Source: an uncultured Clostridia bacterium
GTDB lineage: Bacteria > Bacillota > Clostridia > Christensenellales > Aristaeellaceae
Direction of reading: 5' to 3'
DNA length: 19,938 nucleotides
NCBI GenBank assembly: GCA_937874275.1
Contig: CALNAU010000095.1
Location: forward strand, 1-19,938
Translations under genes and position numbers: made by a program
In this document: positions 7,506 to 16,540 of the stretch, piece by piece
How the letters are laid out: the number at the start of each line of letters is the position of its first letter
How positions within the stretch are numbered: position 1 is the first letter of the stretch
Notes under the pieces: generated by a model
Database searches by the model: none
What the model saw: only the letters and a program-made list of their open reading frames with translations
What the model was told of the DNA's origin: nothing

Positions 7506-7532
7506 CAGTGGGTGAAGTGGGACAAGTGGATG
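7506..7532 (-). repeat. 9-bp units AAGTGGGNN, right arm of the inverted array
   Basis: CAGTGGGTG (7506-7514), AAGTGGGAC (7515-7523) and AAGTGGATG (7524-7532). The 18-base stretch 7512-7529 is complementary to 7395-7412 apart from a C/T difference that leaves a G-T type pair. Same unit length and order as the left arm. Confidence 0.55.
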
Positions 7533-7555
7533 GTTTTCTGATAGGGGGCTACCGG

Positions 7556-7705
7556 GTGCTGGATGTGCGGCCCGGTGTTGCCCGCAGGGCGGGCGGCGAA
7601 GGGGTGCGATATCTGTGCCGCATCAGCGGTCAGGAGCGCGAATTGTGGTATTCACACGGCCAGTGGTTTGTGGAGGGGGCTTCCGTCGAACTCGCCGCTG
7701 AATAG
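7556..7705 (+). CDS. Small hypothetical protein, possibly a C-terminal remnant
   Basis: A 49-residue frame from a GTG preceded by AGGGGG (7543-7548), ending TAG at 7703-7705. The visible peptide (GEGVRYLCRISGQ, then ELWYSHGQWFVE) looks like a short beta-rich domain, but I cannot name a family. The frame is open further upstream to 7460, through the 9-bp repeat array, without a better start. It could be the tail of a gene whose front has been lost, which would fit the fragmentary state of this patch. Confidence 0.3.
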   Translation: MLDVRPGVARRAGGEGVRYLCRISGQERELWYSHGQWFVEGASVELAAE

Positions 7706-7801
7706 GGGTTGATACACGCGTTGCTCTGTCCCGTCTTGCGTCTGGTGCTCCATGCCTGTGATGTGCCAGAAGACAGGCTGTTCCTGCCCACAAGCCCGCC
7801 T

Positions 7802-7825
7802 AAATGGTTGACATATCAACCATTT
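7802..7825 (+). promoter_or_regulatory. Perfect palindromic operator over the MarR promoter
   Basis: Half-site AAATGGTTGA (7802-7811) and its exact complement TCAACCATTT (7816-7825) flank a CATA centre. The site covers the -35 hexamer and much of the spacer of the operon promoter. MarR proteins bind such dyads as dimers, so autorepression is the expected arrangement (family knowledge plus position). Confidence 0.8.
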
Positions 7826-7836
7826 GGCAGTATCCT
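7808..7836 (+). promoter_or_regulatory. Sigma-A promoter of the MarR operon
   Basis: TTGACA (7808-7813), 17-bp spacer, TATCCT (7831-7836), about 30 bases upstream of the ATG at 7866. The consensus -35 lies within the palindromic operator. Confidence 0.75.
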
Positions 7837-7865
7837 TGTTGAATATCCATCAGGGAGGGTCTTTC

Positions 7866-8306
7866 ATGCTATCCATGCTGGCGTTTTGGAAACTGCTTCG
7901 CGGTCTATTGACCATGGCCAGGCACACCATCAACGAGCAATTGAGCCAACTGGGCCTGACCAGCGCGGCGGGCGACATCATCTATCACCTGATTGGCGAG
8001 GCAACCGGCCTGTCGCAGGAAGCGTTGTGCGAGCGGCTGAGCATCGGCAAGGCCGCCGTCTCCCGGACGGTGGATTCACTGGTTGATAAAGGAATGGTCA
8101 TCAGGGAAAAAAACCGTCAAGACGCGCGGGCCTACCTGGTGCGGCTGACACAGGAGGGCATGGACATTAGCAAGCAGGTGCTGGCGGTCTACGAAAATGT
8201 GTTTCGCCTCATCCAACGGGACATCCCCGAGGAGGACTTTGTGCAGGCATCCCGCCTGTTAACCCATGTACACAAAAACCTTGCCTGCGGGAGGGCCGAA
8301 TCATGA
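7866..8306 (+). CDS. MarR family transcriptional regulator
   Basis: A 146-residue winged-helix repressor-type protein. The DNA-binding part runs from about residue 33 to 98: a helix (GLSQEALCERLSI), the recognition helix (KAAVSRTVDSLVDKGMV, 62-78) and the wing with the conserved ENRQD-like sequence KNRQDARAYLV (82-92); N- and C-terminal helices form the dimer interface. I chose the ATG at 7866 because GGAGGG stands 6 bases before it; an in-frame ATG at 7824 lies inside the operator and has no ribosome site. It overlaps the next gene by ATGA. With a perfect palindrome on its promoter it probably represses its own operon; the inducing ligand is unknown, perhaps a lipid or phenolic compound as for other MarR proteins. 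Confidence 0.92.
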   Translation: MLSMLAFWKLLRGLLTMARHTINEQLSQLGLTSAAGDIIYHLIGEATGLSQEALCERLSIGKAAVSRTVDSLVDKGMVIREKNRQDARAYLVRLTQEGMDISKQVLAVYENVFRLIQRDIPEEDFVQASRLLTHVHKNLACGRAES

Positions 8307-9022
8307 TGGCCGACTTTCTGAAGGGCTTTGGCCTGCTGTTGGTTTATTTCGTTGCGGCCGCCACCATCGCGCTTGTTATCCGCGCGATGTTCAACATGCC
8401 CCGGGAGATGTTCCGCAAGACACTGCACGGGATACTGCTTTTCTCTTTGCCGGTGTTTCTGTATGCCTTCCCCACCTGGTGGCTATCCGCGCTGGCGGCG
8501 ATGGTGTTTGCCATCACGGTCTACCCATTGTTGGCCTGGGGTGAGCGGCTGGAGGGGTATTCGGAGTTTCTGACCCAGCGCAAAGACGGGGAAATCAAAC
8601 GGAGCCTGATGCTGGTTTTCCTCATGTTCGCGGTCATCATCAGCATTTGCTGGGGATGGCTGGGCGACAGGCTGCTGGCGGCGGCGTGCATCGCGGCCTG
8701 GGGCTTTGGGGACGCGGCAGCCGCGCTGGTGGGCAAGCGCTTTGGCCGGCACCGGCTGGAAGGCAAGATGATTGAAGGCCGCAAAAGCCTGGAGGGCTCG
8801 CTGACGATGTTTGCCCTCTCCTTCCTGGCGGTGTTTCTCATCATGCTTGTTCGGGGCGGCCTGACCTGGCAGCAGTGCTTTGTCATCGCGGTCGTCACGG
8901 CAGCGGTCAGTGCCACCGTTGAGCTGTACACCCTGGGCGGCTTTGATACCCTGACCTGCCCCATGGCCGCGGCGGCGGTGATCATCCCCCTGACGCTGCT
9001 TTGGGAAGGGGTGCCGCTTTGA
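8303..9022 (+). CDS. Dolichol/phytol kinase-like integral membrane protein (CTP-transferase superfamily)
   Basis: A 239-residue protein with about six to seven membrane helices. It carries the conserved pattern of the dolichol kinase/phytol kinase/phosphatidate cytidylyltransferase group: RKTLHG (38-43), WGFGDAAAALVGKRFG (133-148), KSLEGS (161-166) and ELYTLGGFDTLTCP (207-220). Enzymes of this group transfer phosphate or CMP from CTP to a polyprenol, phytol or lipid at the membrane. Shorter than true CdsA (about 270) and closer to the kinase type, so the substrate is probably a prenol or lipid alcohol. The ATG overlaps the TGA of the MarR gene and its own TGA overlaps the TTG of the next gene, so the three are coupled. 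Confidence 0.85.
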   Translation: MMADFLKGFGLLLVYFVAAATIALVIRAMFNMPREMFRKTLHGILLFSLPVFLYAFPTWWLSALAAMVFAITVYPLLAWGERLEGYSEFLTQRKDGEIKRSLMLVFLMFAVIISICWGWLGDRLLAAACIAAWGFGDAAAALVGKRFGRHRLEGKMIEGRKSLEGSLTMFALSFLAVFLIMLVRGGLTWQQCFVIAVVTAAVSATVELYTLGGFDTLTCPMAAAAVIIPLTLLWEGVPL

Positions 9023-9663
9023 AAAAAACACCCGGCGAGCGCACCCTGTTGATGTCCGTGCTGCTCAGCGCACCCGGCCCGCTTGTTGTGGGCTTTGGGT
9101 TGCTGGTTGGCAAGTCCTCCACGCAGCTGGCGGACTTTATCCGCCGCACGGCGGAACTGGCGGCCTTGATTGTCTCCTGGCTGGTATTCCGGGTGCTGCA
9201 CCGCGGGGAGGGTGAAGCCCCGCGTCAAAAGGATACGCTGGAGCGCTACGCCACATTGGGTGTGGGGCTGTCCATGTGCCTGAGCGGTGCCGCCATGGTG
9301 CTGGTGGCTATCCTCTCAAACTCTGGTGACAAGGGCAATGTCATTCCGGGGCTGGTCATCGCTGTGCTGGGCGTTATCACCAATACCTGGTTCTGGTATC
9401 GGTACACGAGGCTCAACAGGGAAACGCCCAACGCCATCCTGGCGGTACAGAGCAGGCTGTACCGCGCCAAGTCCCTGGTGGACCTGTGCGTGACGGCGGC
9501 GCTGATGTCCATCCTGCTGTTCCCCGGTTCCCCGGTTGCGGATAGGATGGATACCGTGGGCTCTCTGGTGGTTGCCCTGTATCTCCTCATCAATGGGGTG
9601 AACATATTGATGGACAAGGAAAAACGCTCCGGCGTTGTGCCCCCAGACGGACGCAGGCAATAG
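9019..9663 (+). CDS. Cation diffusion facilitator-like membrane protein, transmembrane domain only
   Basis: A 214-residue protein with six predicted helices laid out as in CDF transporters: TM2 STQLADFIRRTAELAALIVSW (CDF-like start), TM3 around 78-98, TM4 108-130, TM5 SLVDLCVTAALMSI (152-165), TM6 MDTVGSLVVALYLLINGVNIL. D155 in TM5 matches a metal-site aspartate, but TM2 has E46 where CDF proteins usually carry aspartate or histidine, and the C-terminal cytoplasmic domain is absent. I place the start at TTG 9019, overlapping the previous stop (TTGA), with GGAAGGGG 7 bases upstream; a TTG at 9001 is less likely. The transported ion is unknown and assignment rests on helix layout. Confidence 0.72.
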   Translation: MKKTPGERTLLMSVLLSAPGPLVVGFGLLVGKSSTQLADFIRRTAELAALIVSWLVFRVLHRGEGEAPRQKDTLERYATLGVGLSMCLSGAAMVLVAILSNSGDKGNVIPGLVIAVLGVITNTWFWYRYTRLNRETPNAILAVQSRLYRAKSLVDLCVTAALMSILLFPGSPVADRMDTVGSLVVALYLLINGVNILMDKEKRSGVVPPDGRRQ

Positions 9664-9734
9664 GCCCACAGTTCGCCTGCCCGCGATAAGGCGGTACAAG
9701 CAAAAACAAAAGACCAAACATCCTCCCAAAGCTG

Positions 9735-9762
9735 TTGACATGCGGCGCCAGCGTGCTATAAT
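9735..9762 (+). promoter_or_regulatory. Sigma-A promoter of clpB
   Basis: TTGACA (9735-9740), 16-bp spacer, TATAAT (9757-9762) with a TG one base before it (extended -10). The 149-bp gap upstream of clpB contains no gene. Confidence 0.85.
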
Positions 9763-9769
9763 AAATGAA

Positions 9770-9786
9770 GGTCAAAGAAGGTCAGT
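9770..9786 (+). promoter_or_regulatory. CtsR operator
   Basis: GGTCAAA-GAA-GGTCAGT, matching the direct heptamer repeat with 3-bp spacing recognised by CtsR, the class III heat-shock repressor of Firmicutes. It starts 7 bases past the -10, over the likely transcription start. The second heptamer differs from consensus at one or two positions. Confidence 0.75.
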
Positions 9787-9812
9787 TTTCGATGGCCTGA
9801 GGAGGATGAAGG

Positions 9813-12449
<2,637 letters not shown>

Positions 12450-12466
12450 AATAAATACAAGGATAA

Positions 12467-12498
12467 AAGGAGCGCATCGGTAAGCCGATGCGCTCTTT
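12467..12498. terminator. Intrinsic terminator between clpB and the convergent gene
   Basis: AGCGCATCGG (12471-12480) pairs perfectly with CCGATGCGCT (12485-12494) around a TAAG loop; the stem extends to about 14 bp with flanking AAGG/CTTT. CTTTATT follows on the plus strand and CCTTTTAT on the minus strand, so it can serve both genes. Confidence 0.75.
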
Positions 12499-12514
12499 AT
12501 TGCATTTGTGTGTT

Positions 12515-13000
12515 CTATTTGGGCGTCACCGTGGGCACCCCCGGCGTGGGGCTGACCTTGGGTGCCGCCGTAGCGCCTTTATCTGGCACCTCGGTGGCCG
12601 GGGCCTTGGTTGCCTCGGGCGCGGGGCTGGCGGTGGGCTTTGCGGTGGGGGTGGGTTTATCCGTGGGGGCGGCGGTGGCCTCCTGCGGCTTTTCGCTGGG
12701 TGCCGGCGGCGCCACGGTGGGCAGCGGCAGCCCAATCTGGGCTGATACCTCCTCCAGGTCTACCAGCGTCTTCACCAGCACGCCGCGCACCGAGCCCAGG
12801 CTCTGCGCCACGCGCGTCTTCTCCTGCTCCCAGACGGCCTTTTCCTTTTGCAGGCCGTCTAAGGCCACGGTCAATTCGTCCACGCGCTGGTTCAATGTCT
12901 GCATTTGGCGATGATCCCCCAGACGGCTGGCCAGAAGCAAGCCAAGCCCCACCAGGCAAATCACCAGCAGCGCCGCCAGTGTATAGGTCGTCTTCTTCAT
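12515..13000 (-). CDS. Membrane-anchored coiled-coil protein with Pro/Thr/Ala-rich tail, function unknown
   Basis: A 161-residue protein of no recognised family. Residues 1-4 are basic and 8-25 form one membrane helix (LAALLVICLVGLGLLLAS). Residues 30-90 look like a helical, coiled-coil stretch with charged heptads (LNQRVDELTVALDGLQKEKAVWEQ is within it). From about 95 to the end it is low-complexity Pro/Thr/Ala/Lys, such as APTDKPTPTAKPTASPAPEA. This predicts a short anchor, an extracellular coil and a wall-spanning or disordered tail. ATG at 13000 follows GGGGGAAG at a suitable distance; the longer frame to 13066 starts inside the promoter. It is convergent with clpB and divergent from pgsA. 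Confidence 0.75.
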   Translation of the reverse strand: MKKTTYTLAALLVICLVGLGLLLASRLGDHRQMQTLNQRVDELTVALDGLQKEKAVWEQEKTRVAQSLGSVRGVLVKTLVDLEEVSAQIGLPLPTVAPPAPSEKPQEATAAPTDKPTPTAKPTASPAPEATKAPATEVPDKGATAAPKVSPTPGVPTVTPK

Positions 13001-13036
13001 GGGTTCTTCCCCCGCTTCTATTGTTTTTGTGGGTCT

Positions 13037-13066
13037 ATCATAGCACTTTTGTGCGTGGTTGCACAA
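13037..13066 (-). promoter_or_regulatory. Candidate promoter and dyad for the coiled-coil protein gene
   Basis: On the minus strand TATGAT (13037-13042) and TTGTGC (13061-13066) are 18 bases apart, about 37 bases before the ATG. The -35 is one half of an inverted repeat, TTGTGC (13049-13054) and GCACAA (13061-13066) with 6 bases between, a possible operator. Confidence 0.4.
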
Positions 13067-13134
13067 GGCGCAAACATGCCCCGGTATGCACGCGGCGCAT
13101 GAGTTTGAAATTTGCCGACAGGGCGGTTCTTTCC

Positions 13135-13163
13135 TTGTAAGGGGCGGGGCAAGGTGCTATAAT
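13135..13163 (+). promoter_or_regulatory. Sigma-A promoter of pgsA-guaB
   Basis: TTGTAA (13135-13140), 17-bp spacer, TATAAT (13158-13163) with an extended TG (13155-13156), 27 bases upstream of the pgsA ATG. Confidence 0.75.
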
Positions 13164-13190
13164 GCACTCACTTTGAAAGGAGTTGTGGCG

Positions 13191-13766
13191 ATGCAACAGG
13201 GTGGTCAGAGGTTCTGGAATGTGCCCAACGCGCTGACCTTGCTTCGCCTGCTGCTGATTCCCGTATATTGGGTGCTGATGATGTCCGGACACGATGAGGT
13301 CTGGGCATTGGTTGTATTTGTAGCGGCCTCGCTGACCGACCTGCTGGACGGCTACATCGCCCGCACCTACAACCAGGTGACCGACTGGGGCAAGCTGTTT
13401 GACCCGCTGGCCGACAAGCTGATGGTCATTAGCGTGATGCTGTCTTTGGTCATCAAGGGTGCGGTGCCGGTTGTCATTTTGGTCATTTTGCTGCTCAAAG
13501 AGGTGCTGATGATTATCGGCGGCGCGCTGATGCTGCACTACAAGGTGGTGGTCTACGCCAAGCCCATCGGCAAGGTGGCGCAGTTCGTGGTGGTCATCGG
13601 CCTCATCCTCTGCTTTTTCCGGGCGCGCTTTGCCGCGACCATTCACCTGTACGTGCTCTGGGTCGGCATCGGGCTGACCCTGATCGCGCTGGTGTTTTAC
13701 GCGTTCAACTGCCTGGCGGCCATCCGCCGCCAGCGCACACCCAACTACCCCAATCAGGAGGTTTGA
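13191..13766 (+). CDS. pgsA: CDP-diacylglycerol--glycerol-3-phosphate 3-phosphatidyltransferase
   Basis: A 191-residue integral membrane enzyme that makes phosphatidylglycerol phosphate from CDP-diacylglycerol and glycerol 3-phosphate, the committed step to phosphatidylglycerol and cardiolipin. The CDP-alcohol phosphotransferase signature is complete: D50, D53-G54, A57-R58, G67, D71 and D75 (DLLDGYIAR, then GKLFDPLAD). N-terminal NVPNALTLLRLLLIPVY is typical of PgsA. The start at 13191 is backed by AAAGGAG (13176-13182); the longer frame from 13059 crosses the promoter. One base separates its stop from guaB, so both genes share a transcript. Related phosphatidyltransferases have the same motif, but length and N-terminus favour PgsA. 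Confidence 0.92.
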   Translation: MQQGGQRFWNVPNALTLLRLLLIPVYWVLMMSGHDEVWALVVFVAASLTDLLDGYIARTYNQVTDWGKLFDPLADKLMVISVMLSLVIKGAVPVVILVILLLKEVLMIIGGALMLHYKVVVYAKPIGKVAQFVVVIGLILCFFRARFAATIHLYVLWVGIGLTLIALVFYAFNCLAAIRRQRTPNYPNQEV

Positions 13767-13767
13767 C

Positions 13768-15234
13768 ATGCTGAATCCATCCATCCGCGAAGGCCTTACC
13801 TTTGACGACGTGCTGCTGGTGCCGCGCCGCAGCGAGCTATTGCCCAAGGAGGTAGACCTCTCGGTGCAGCTGACGCCCAAGATTCGGCTGAGCATCCCGC
13901 TGATTTCGGCCGCGATGGACACCGTGACCGACGCGCGCATGGGCATTGCCATGGCGCGCGAGGGCGGCGTGGGCGTGATCCACAAAAACATGAGCATGGA
14001 AGAGCAGGCGGCCCAGGTGGACAAGGTGAAGCGCAGCGAGCATGGCGTGATCACCGACCCCTTCTACCTGTCCCCCCACCACCTGATTGCCGACGCCAAG
14101 GCGCTGATGGCCCGCTACCACATTTCCGGCGTGCCGATTACCGATGCCAACAACAAGCTGGTGGGCATCCTCACCAACCGCGACCTGCGCTTTGAAGAGG
14201 ACGACAGCCGCGCCATCGGCGAGGTGATGACCAGCCGCAACCTGGTGACAGCGCCCGAGGGCACCACCCTGCAGGAGGCAAAGACCCTGCTGGCCGCCCA
14301 CCGCATTGAGAAGCTGCCCATTGTGGACAAGGATTTCCACCTGCGCGGCCTGATTACCATCAAGGACATTGAGAAGACCATCAAGTACCCCAACAGCGCC
14401 AAGGATTCCAACGGCCGGTTGCTGTGCGCGGCCGCGGTGGGGGTATCCCAGGATATGATGGACCGCGTGCGCGCACTGGTCGCCGCCAAGGTGGACATCA
14501 TCTCCATTGACACCGCCCACGGCCACAGCGCGGGCGTCATCAAGGCGGTGGAGCAAATCCGCCGCCTGTACCCGGATGTCACGCTGTTTGCGGGCAATGT
14601 GGCTACCGCCGCCGCCACCCGCGACCTGATTGCCGCCGGTGCCGACTGCATCAAGGTGGGCATCGGGCCGGGCTCCATCTGCACCACGCGGGTGGTCAGC
14701 GGCATCGGCGTGCCCCAGATTACCGCTGTCAACGACTGCGCCGAGGAGGCCGCCAAGCACGGCATCAACATCATCGCCGACGGCGGCATCAAGTATTCGG
14801 GCGACATCGCCAAGGCCATTGGCGCGGGCGCCTCGGCCGTGATGCTGGGCAGCCTGCTGGCCGGCACCGAGGAGAGCCCCGGCCAGACCGAAATCTACCA
14901 GGGCCGCAGCTTCAAGGTGTACCGCGGCATGGGCTCCCTGGGCGCGATGGAGCAGGCGCACGGCAGCTCCGACCGCTACTTCCAGGAGGACGCCAAGAAA
15001 TTGGTGCCCGAAGGCGTGGAGGGCCGCGTGCCCTTCAAGGGCCCGCTGAGCGACACGGTGTTCCAGCTGATGGGCGGCCTGCGCAGCGCCATGGGCTACT
15101 GCGGCACCCCCTCCATCGACGCGCTCAAGCGCGACGCCGAGTTCATCCGCATCACCTCCGCCGGCCTCATCGAGAGCCACCCCCACGACATCTTCATCAC
15201 CAAGGAAGCGCCGAACTACTCCAGAATGGATTAA
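13768..15234 (+). CDS. guaB: IMP dehydrogenase
   Basis: A 488-residue cytoplasmic enzyme that oxidises IMP to XMP with NAD+, the rate-limiting step of guanine nucleotide synthesis. N-terminal EGLTFDDVLLVP, two CBS domains at about 95-205 (MTSRNLVTAPEGTTLQEA marks the second), the catalytic loop GIGPGSICTTR with Cys305, the phosphate site IADGGIKYSGDI (336-347), and the flap EGVEGRVPFKG (415-425) with the conserved Arg420. Length is standard and no key residue is missing. AGGAGG at 13756-13761 lies inside the pgsA 3' end. No separate promoter or purine riboswitch is seen ahead of it, so expression probably follows pgsA. Confidence 0.97.
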   Translation: MLNPSIREGLTFDDVLLVPRRSELLPKEVDLSVQLTPKIRLSIPLISAAMDTVTDARMGIAMAREGGVGVIHKNMSMEEQAAQVDKVKRSEHGVITDPFYLSPHHLIADAKALMARYHISGVPITDANNKLVGILTNRDLRFEEDDSRAIGEVMTSRNLVTAPEGTTLQEAKTLLAAHRIEKLPIVDKDFHLRGLITIKDIEKTIKYPNSAKDSNGRLLCAAAVGVSQDMMDRVRALVAAKVDIISIDTAHGHSAGVIKAVEQIRRLYPDVTLFAGNVATAAATRDLIAAGADCIKVGIGPGSICTTRVVSGIGVPQITAVNDCAEEAAKHGINIIADGGIKYSGDIAKAIGAGASAVMLGSLLAGTEESPGQTEIYQGRSFKVYRGMGSLGAMEQAHGSSDRYFQEDAKKLVPEGVEGRVPFKGPLSDTVFQLMGGLRSAMGYCGTPSIDALKRDAEFIRITSAGLIESHPHDIFITKEAPNYSRMD

Positions 15235-15257
15235 CATATACGAAAGCATACAGCTAA

Positions 15258-15283
15258 GCGGCCGTTCCGATTGGAACGGCCGC
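15258..15283. terminator. Strong hairpin downstream of guaB
   Basis: GCGGCCGTTCC (15258-15268) and GGAACGGCCGC (15273-15283) pair perfectly around GATT. Only a short T-rich tract follows (ACTGTTTG), so it is an atypical intrinsic terminator, possibly serving both guaB and the convergent pot operon. Confidence 0.6.
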
Positions 15284-15310
15284 ACTGTTTGTACCTAAGT
15301 ACTGAGCTGC

Positions 15311-15473
15311 CTCCTGAAAGAGCGACGGAACGCGATGAGGGGCGAAGGATTTTTGCGGCTCCGCGCAGCCGAATGAGGGAGGCGTAGCGGCGCTACGCTG
15401 ACCGAGAGAGGCAAAGCGGAGGCGGAAAAAGACCAGCCCGTCGAAGCGTTCGGGCGCGAGTTCAGGAGAATTA
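15311..15473 (-). repeat. Structured hairpin repeat, copy B (3' of potD)
   Basis: Second copy of the element at 1742-1902, in the same orientation. Outer arms CTCCTGAA (15311-15318) and TTCAGGAG (15461-15468) pair perfectly; GAACGC pairs with GCGTTC; the stretch 15350-15364 is complementary to 15416-15430 at 13 of 15 positions. The apical hairpin is GCGTAGC-GGC-GCTACGC (15382-15398). Identical cores shared with copy A include CGTAGCGGCGCTACG (15383-15397) and GGCAAAGCGGAG (15410-15421). The end of the element reaches the TAA of potD (15471-15473), as copy A reaches the peptidase stop. Confidence 0.75.
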
Positions 15474-16508
15474 CTTCGCGTTCTTCACCTGCGCCCACAG
15501 GGTGTTGTAGATGGTGATGAAGTCCTGGATGTCGCTGAAGAACTCGCTGCCGTCGATGACTTCCTGGGGCGGGTTGAGGTTGGGGTTGTTGAGGTACTCC
15601 TCGCCCATCAGGTCGATGGCGGCCTGGTTGGGGCTGGAGTACTCGATGTACTCGGTGTTCATCTGGGCGATGTCCGGGCGGCACATGAAGTCGATGAACT
15701 TCATGGCGTTCTCGGGGTTCTTGGCGGCCTTGGGGATGACCATGCCATCCACCCACACGTTGGAGCCCTCCTTGGGCACCACGTAGGCCAGTTTGTCGTT
15801 GAGGTTGATGGCGTACTGCGCGTCCCCCGACCACATCAGGCCCAGGATGCCCTCGCCGGCGACCATCTTGTCCTTGGTCTCGTCCACCTGATAGGCCTTG
15901 ACAATGCCGTCCTCCTTCTGCTTGACGAGCAGCTGGGTGGCCTGCTGCAGCTGGGCGGGGTCACGGGTGTTCATGGAGTAGCCCAGGTACTTGAGGGTGA
16001 TGCCCAGGCTGTCGCGGATGCTGTCCAGCATGAACACCTCGCCCTTGTAGGTATCCTCAAACAGCACCTTCCAGCTGTCGATGGGCTCGGTCACGCGGGT
16101 GGTATCGTACAGAATGCCCACCGTGCCCCACATATAGGGGACGGAGAACTTGTGGTCCGGGTCGTAACTGGGGTTTTTGAGCCACTCCACCGTGTGCTCC
16201 GCGTTGGGCACCTGGGCGAAGTCAATCTCCATCAGCAGGTCTTCCTTGATGAGGCGCTCAATCACATAGTCGGACGGGAACAGCACGTCAAAGGCGGCAG
16301 GGTTGCTGCGCACCTGGACCATCATGTCCTCGTTGGTGGTGAAGCGCATGTAGTTGACCTTGATGCCGGTCTCCTCTTCAAACAGCGCGATGGCCTTGGG
16401 GTTGATATAGTCCTCCCAGTTGAAGACGTTGACCACGCCTTCGGCCCGGGCGGGCAGCTGCGGCAGCAGCAGGACTGCGGCGAGCAACACAACGAGCAGT
16501 TTTTTCAA
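15471..16508 (-). CDS. potD: Spermidine/putrescine ABC transporter substrate-binding protein
   Basis: A 345-residue exported binding protein for polyamines. Residues 1-22 form a signal peptide (KKLLVVLLAAVLLLPQLPARA) with an AxA-type cleavage site and no lipobox cysteine. Mature protein starts like PotD (VNVFNWEDYI, 26-35). Polyamine-contact positions known from E. coli PotD have counterparts: D162 and D166 (LDSIRD), W226/D229 (MWSGDA), W252/D254 (VWVDG). Start is TTG at 16508 with AGGAGGT at 16517-16523, eight bases upstream; a longer frame to 17198 is antisense-phase reading through potC. Last gene of the pot operon, 32 bp after potC, followed by the hairpin repeat. Confidence 0.95.
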   Translation of the reverse strand: MKKLLVVLLAAVLLLPQLPARAEGVVNVFNWEDYINPKAIALFEEETGIKVNYMRFTTNEDMMVQVRSNPAAFDVLFPSDYVIERLIKEDLLMEIDFAQVPNAEHTVEWLKNPSYDPDHKFSVPYMWGTVGILYDTTRVTEPIDSWKVLFEDTYKGEVFMLDSIRDSLGITLKYLGYSMNTRDPAQLQQATQLLVKQKEDGIVKAYQVDETKDKMVAGEGILGLMWSGDAQYAINLNDKLAYVVPKEGSNVWVDGMVIPKAAKNPENAMKFIDFMCRPDIAQMNTEYIEYSSPNQAAIDLMGEEYLNNPNLNPPQEVIDGSEFFSDIQDFITIYNTLWAQVKNAK

Positions 16509-16540
16509 TGCGGGGTACCTCCTGTATTGTTTGTTTGGGG

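Noticed and set aside
7257..7541. 94-codon open frame on the plus strand
   Set aside because: No ribosome site, crosses the 9-bp repeat array, and has no protein-like features.
12560..12720. GC-rich repetitive DNA resembling a minisatellite
   Set aside because: Explained by the Pro/Thr/Ala coding of the anchored protein's tail; units are irregular.
13837..15285. 482-codon open frame on the minus strand
   Set aside because: Antisense to guaB, rich in Gly, His and Val, with no recognisable domain.
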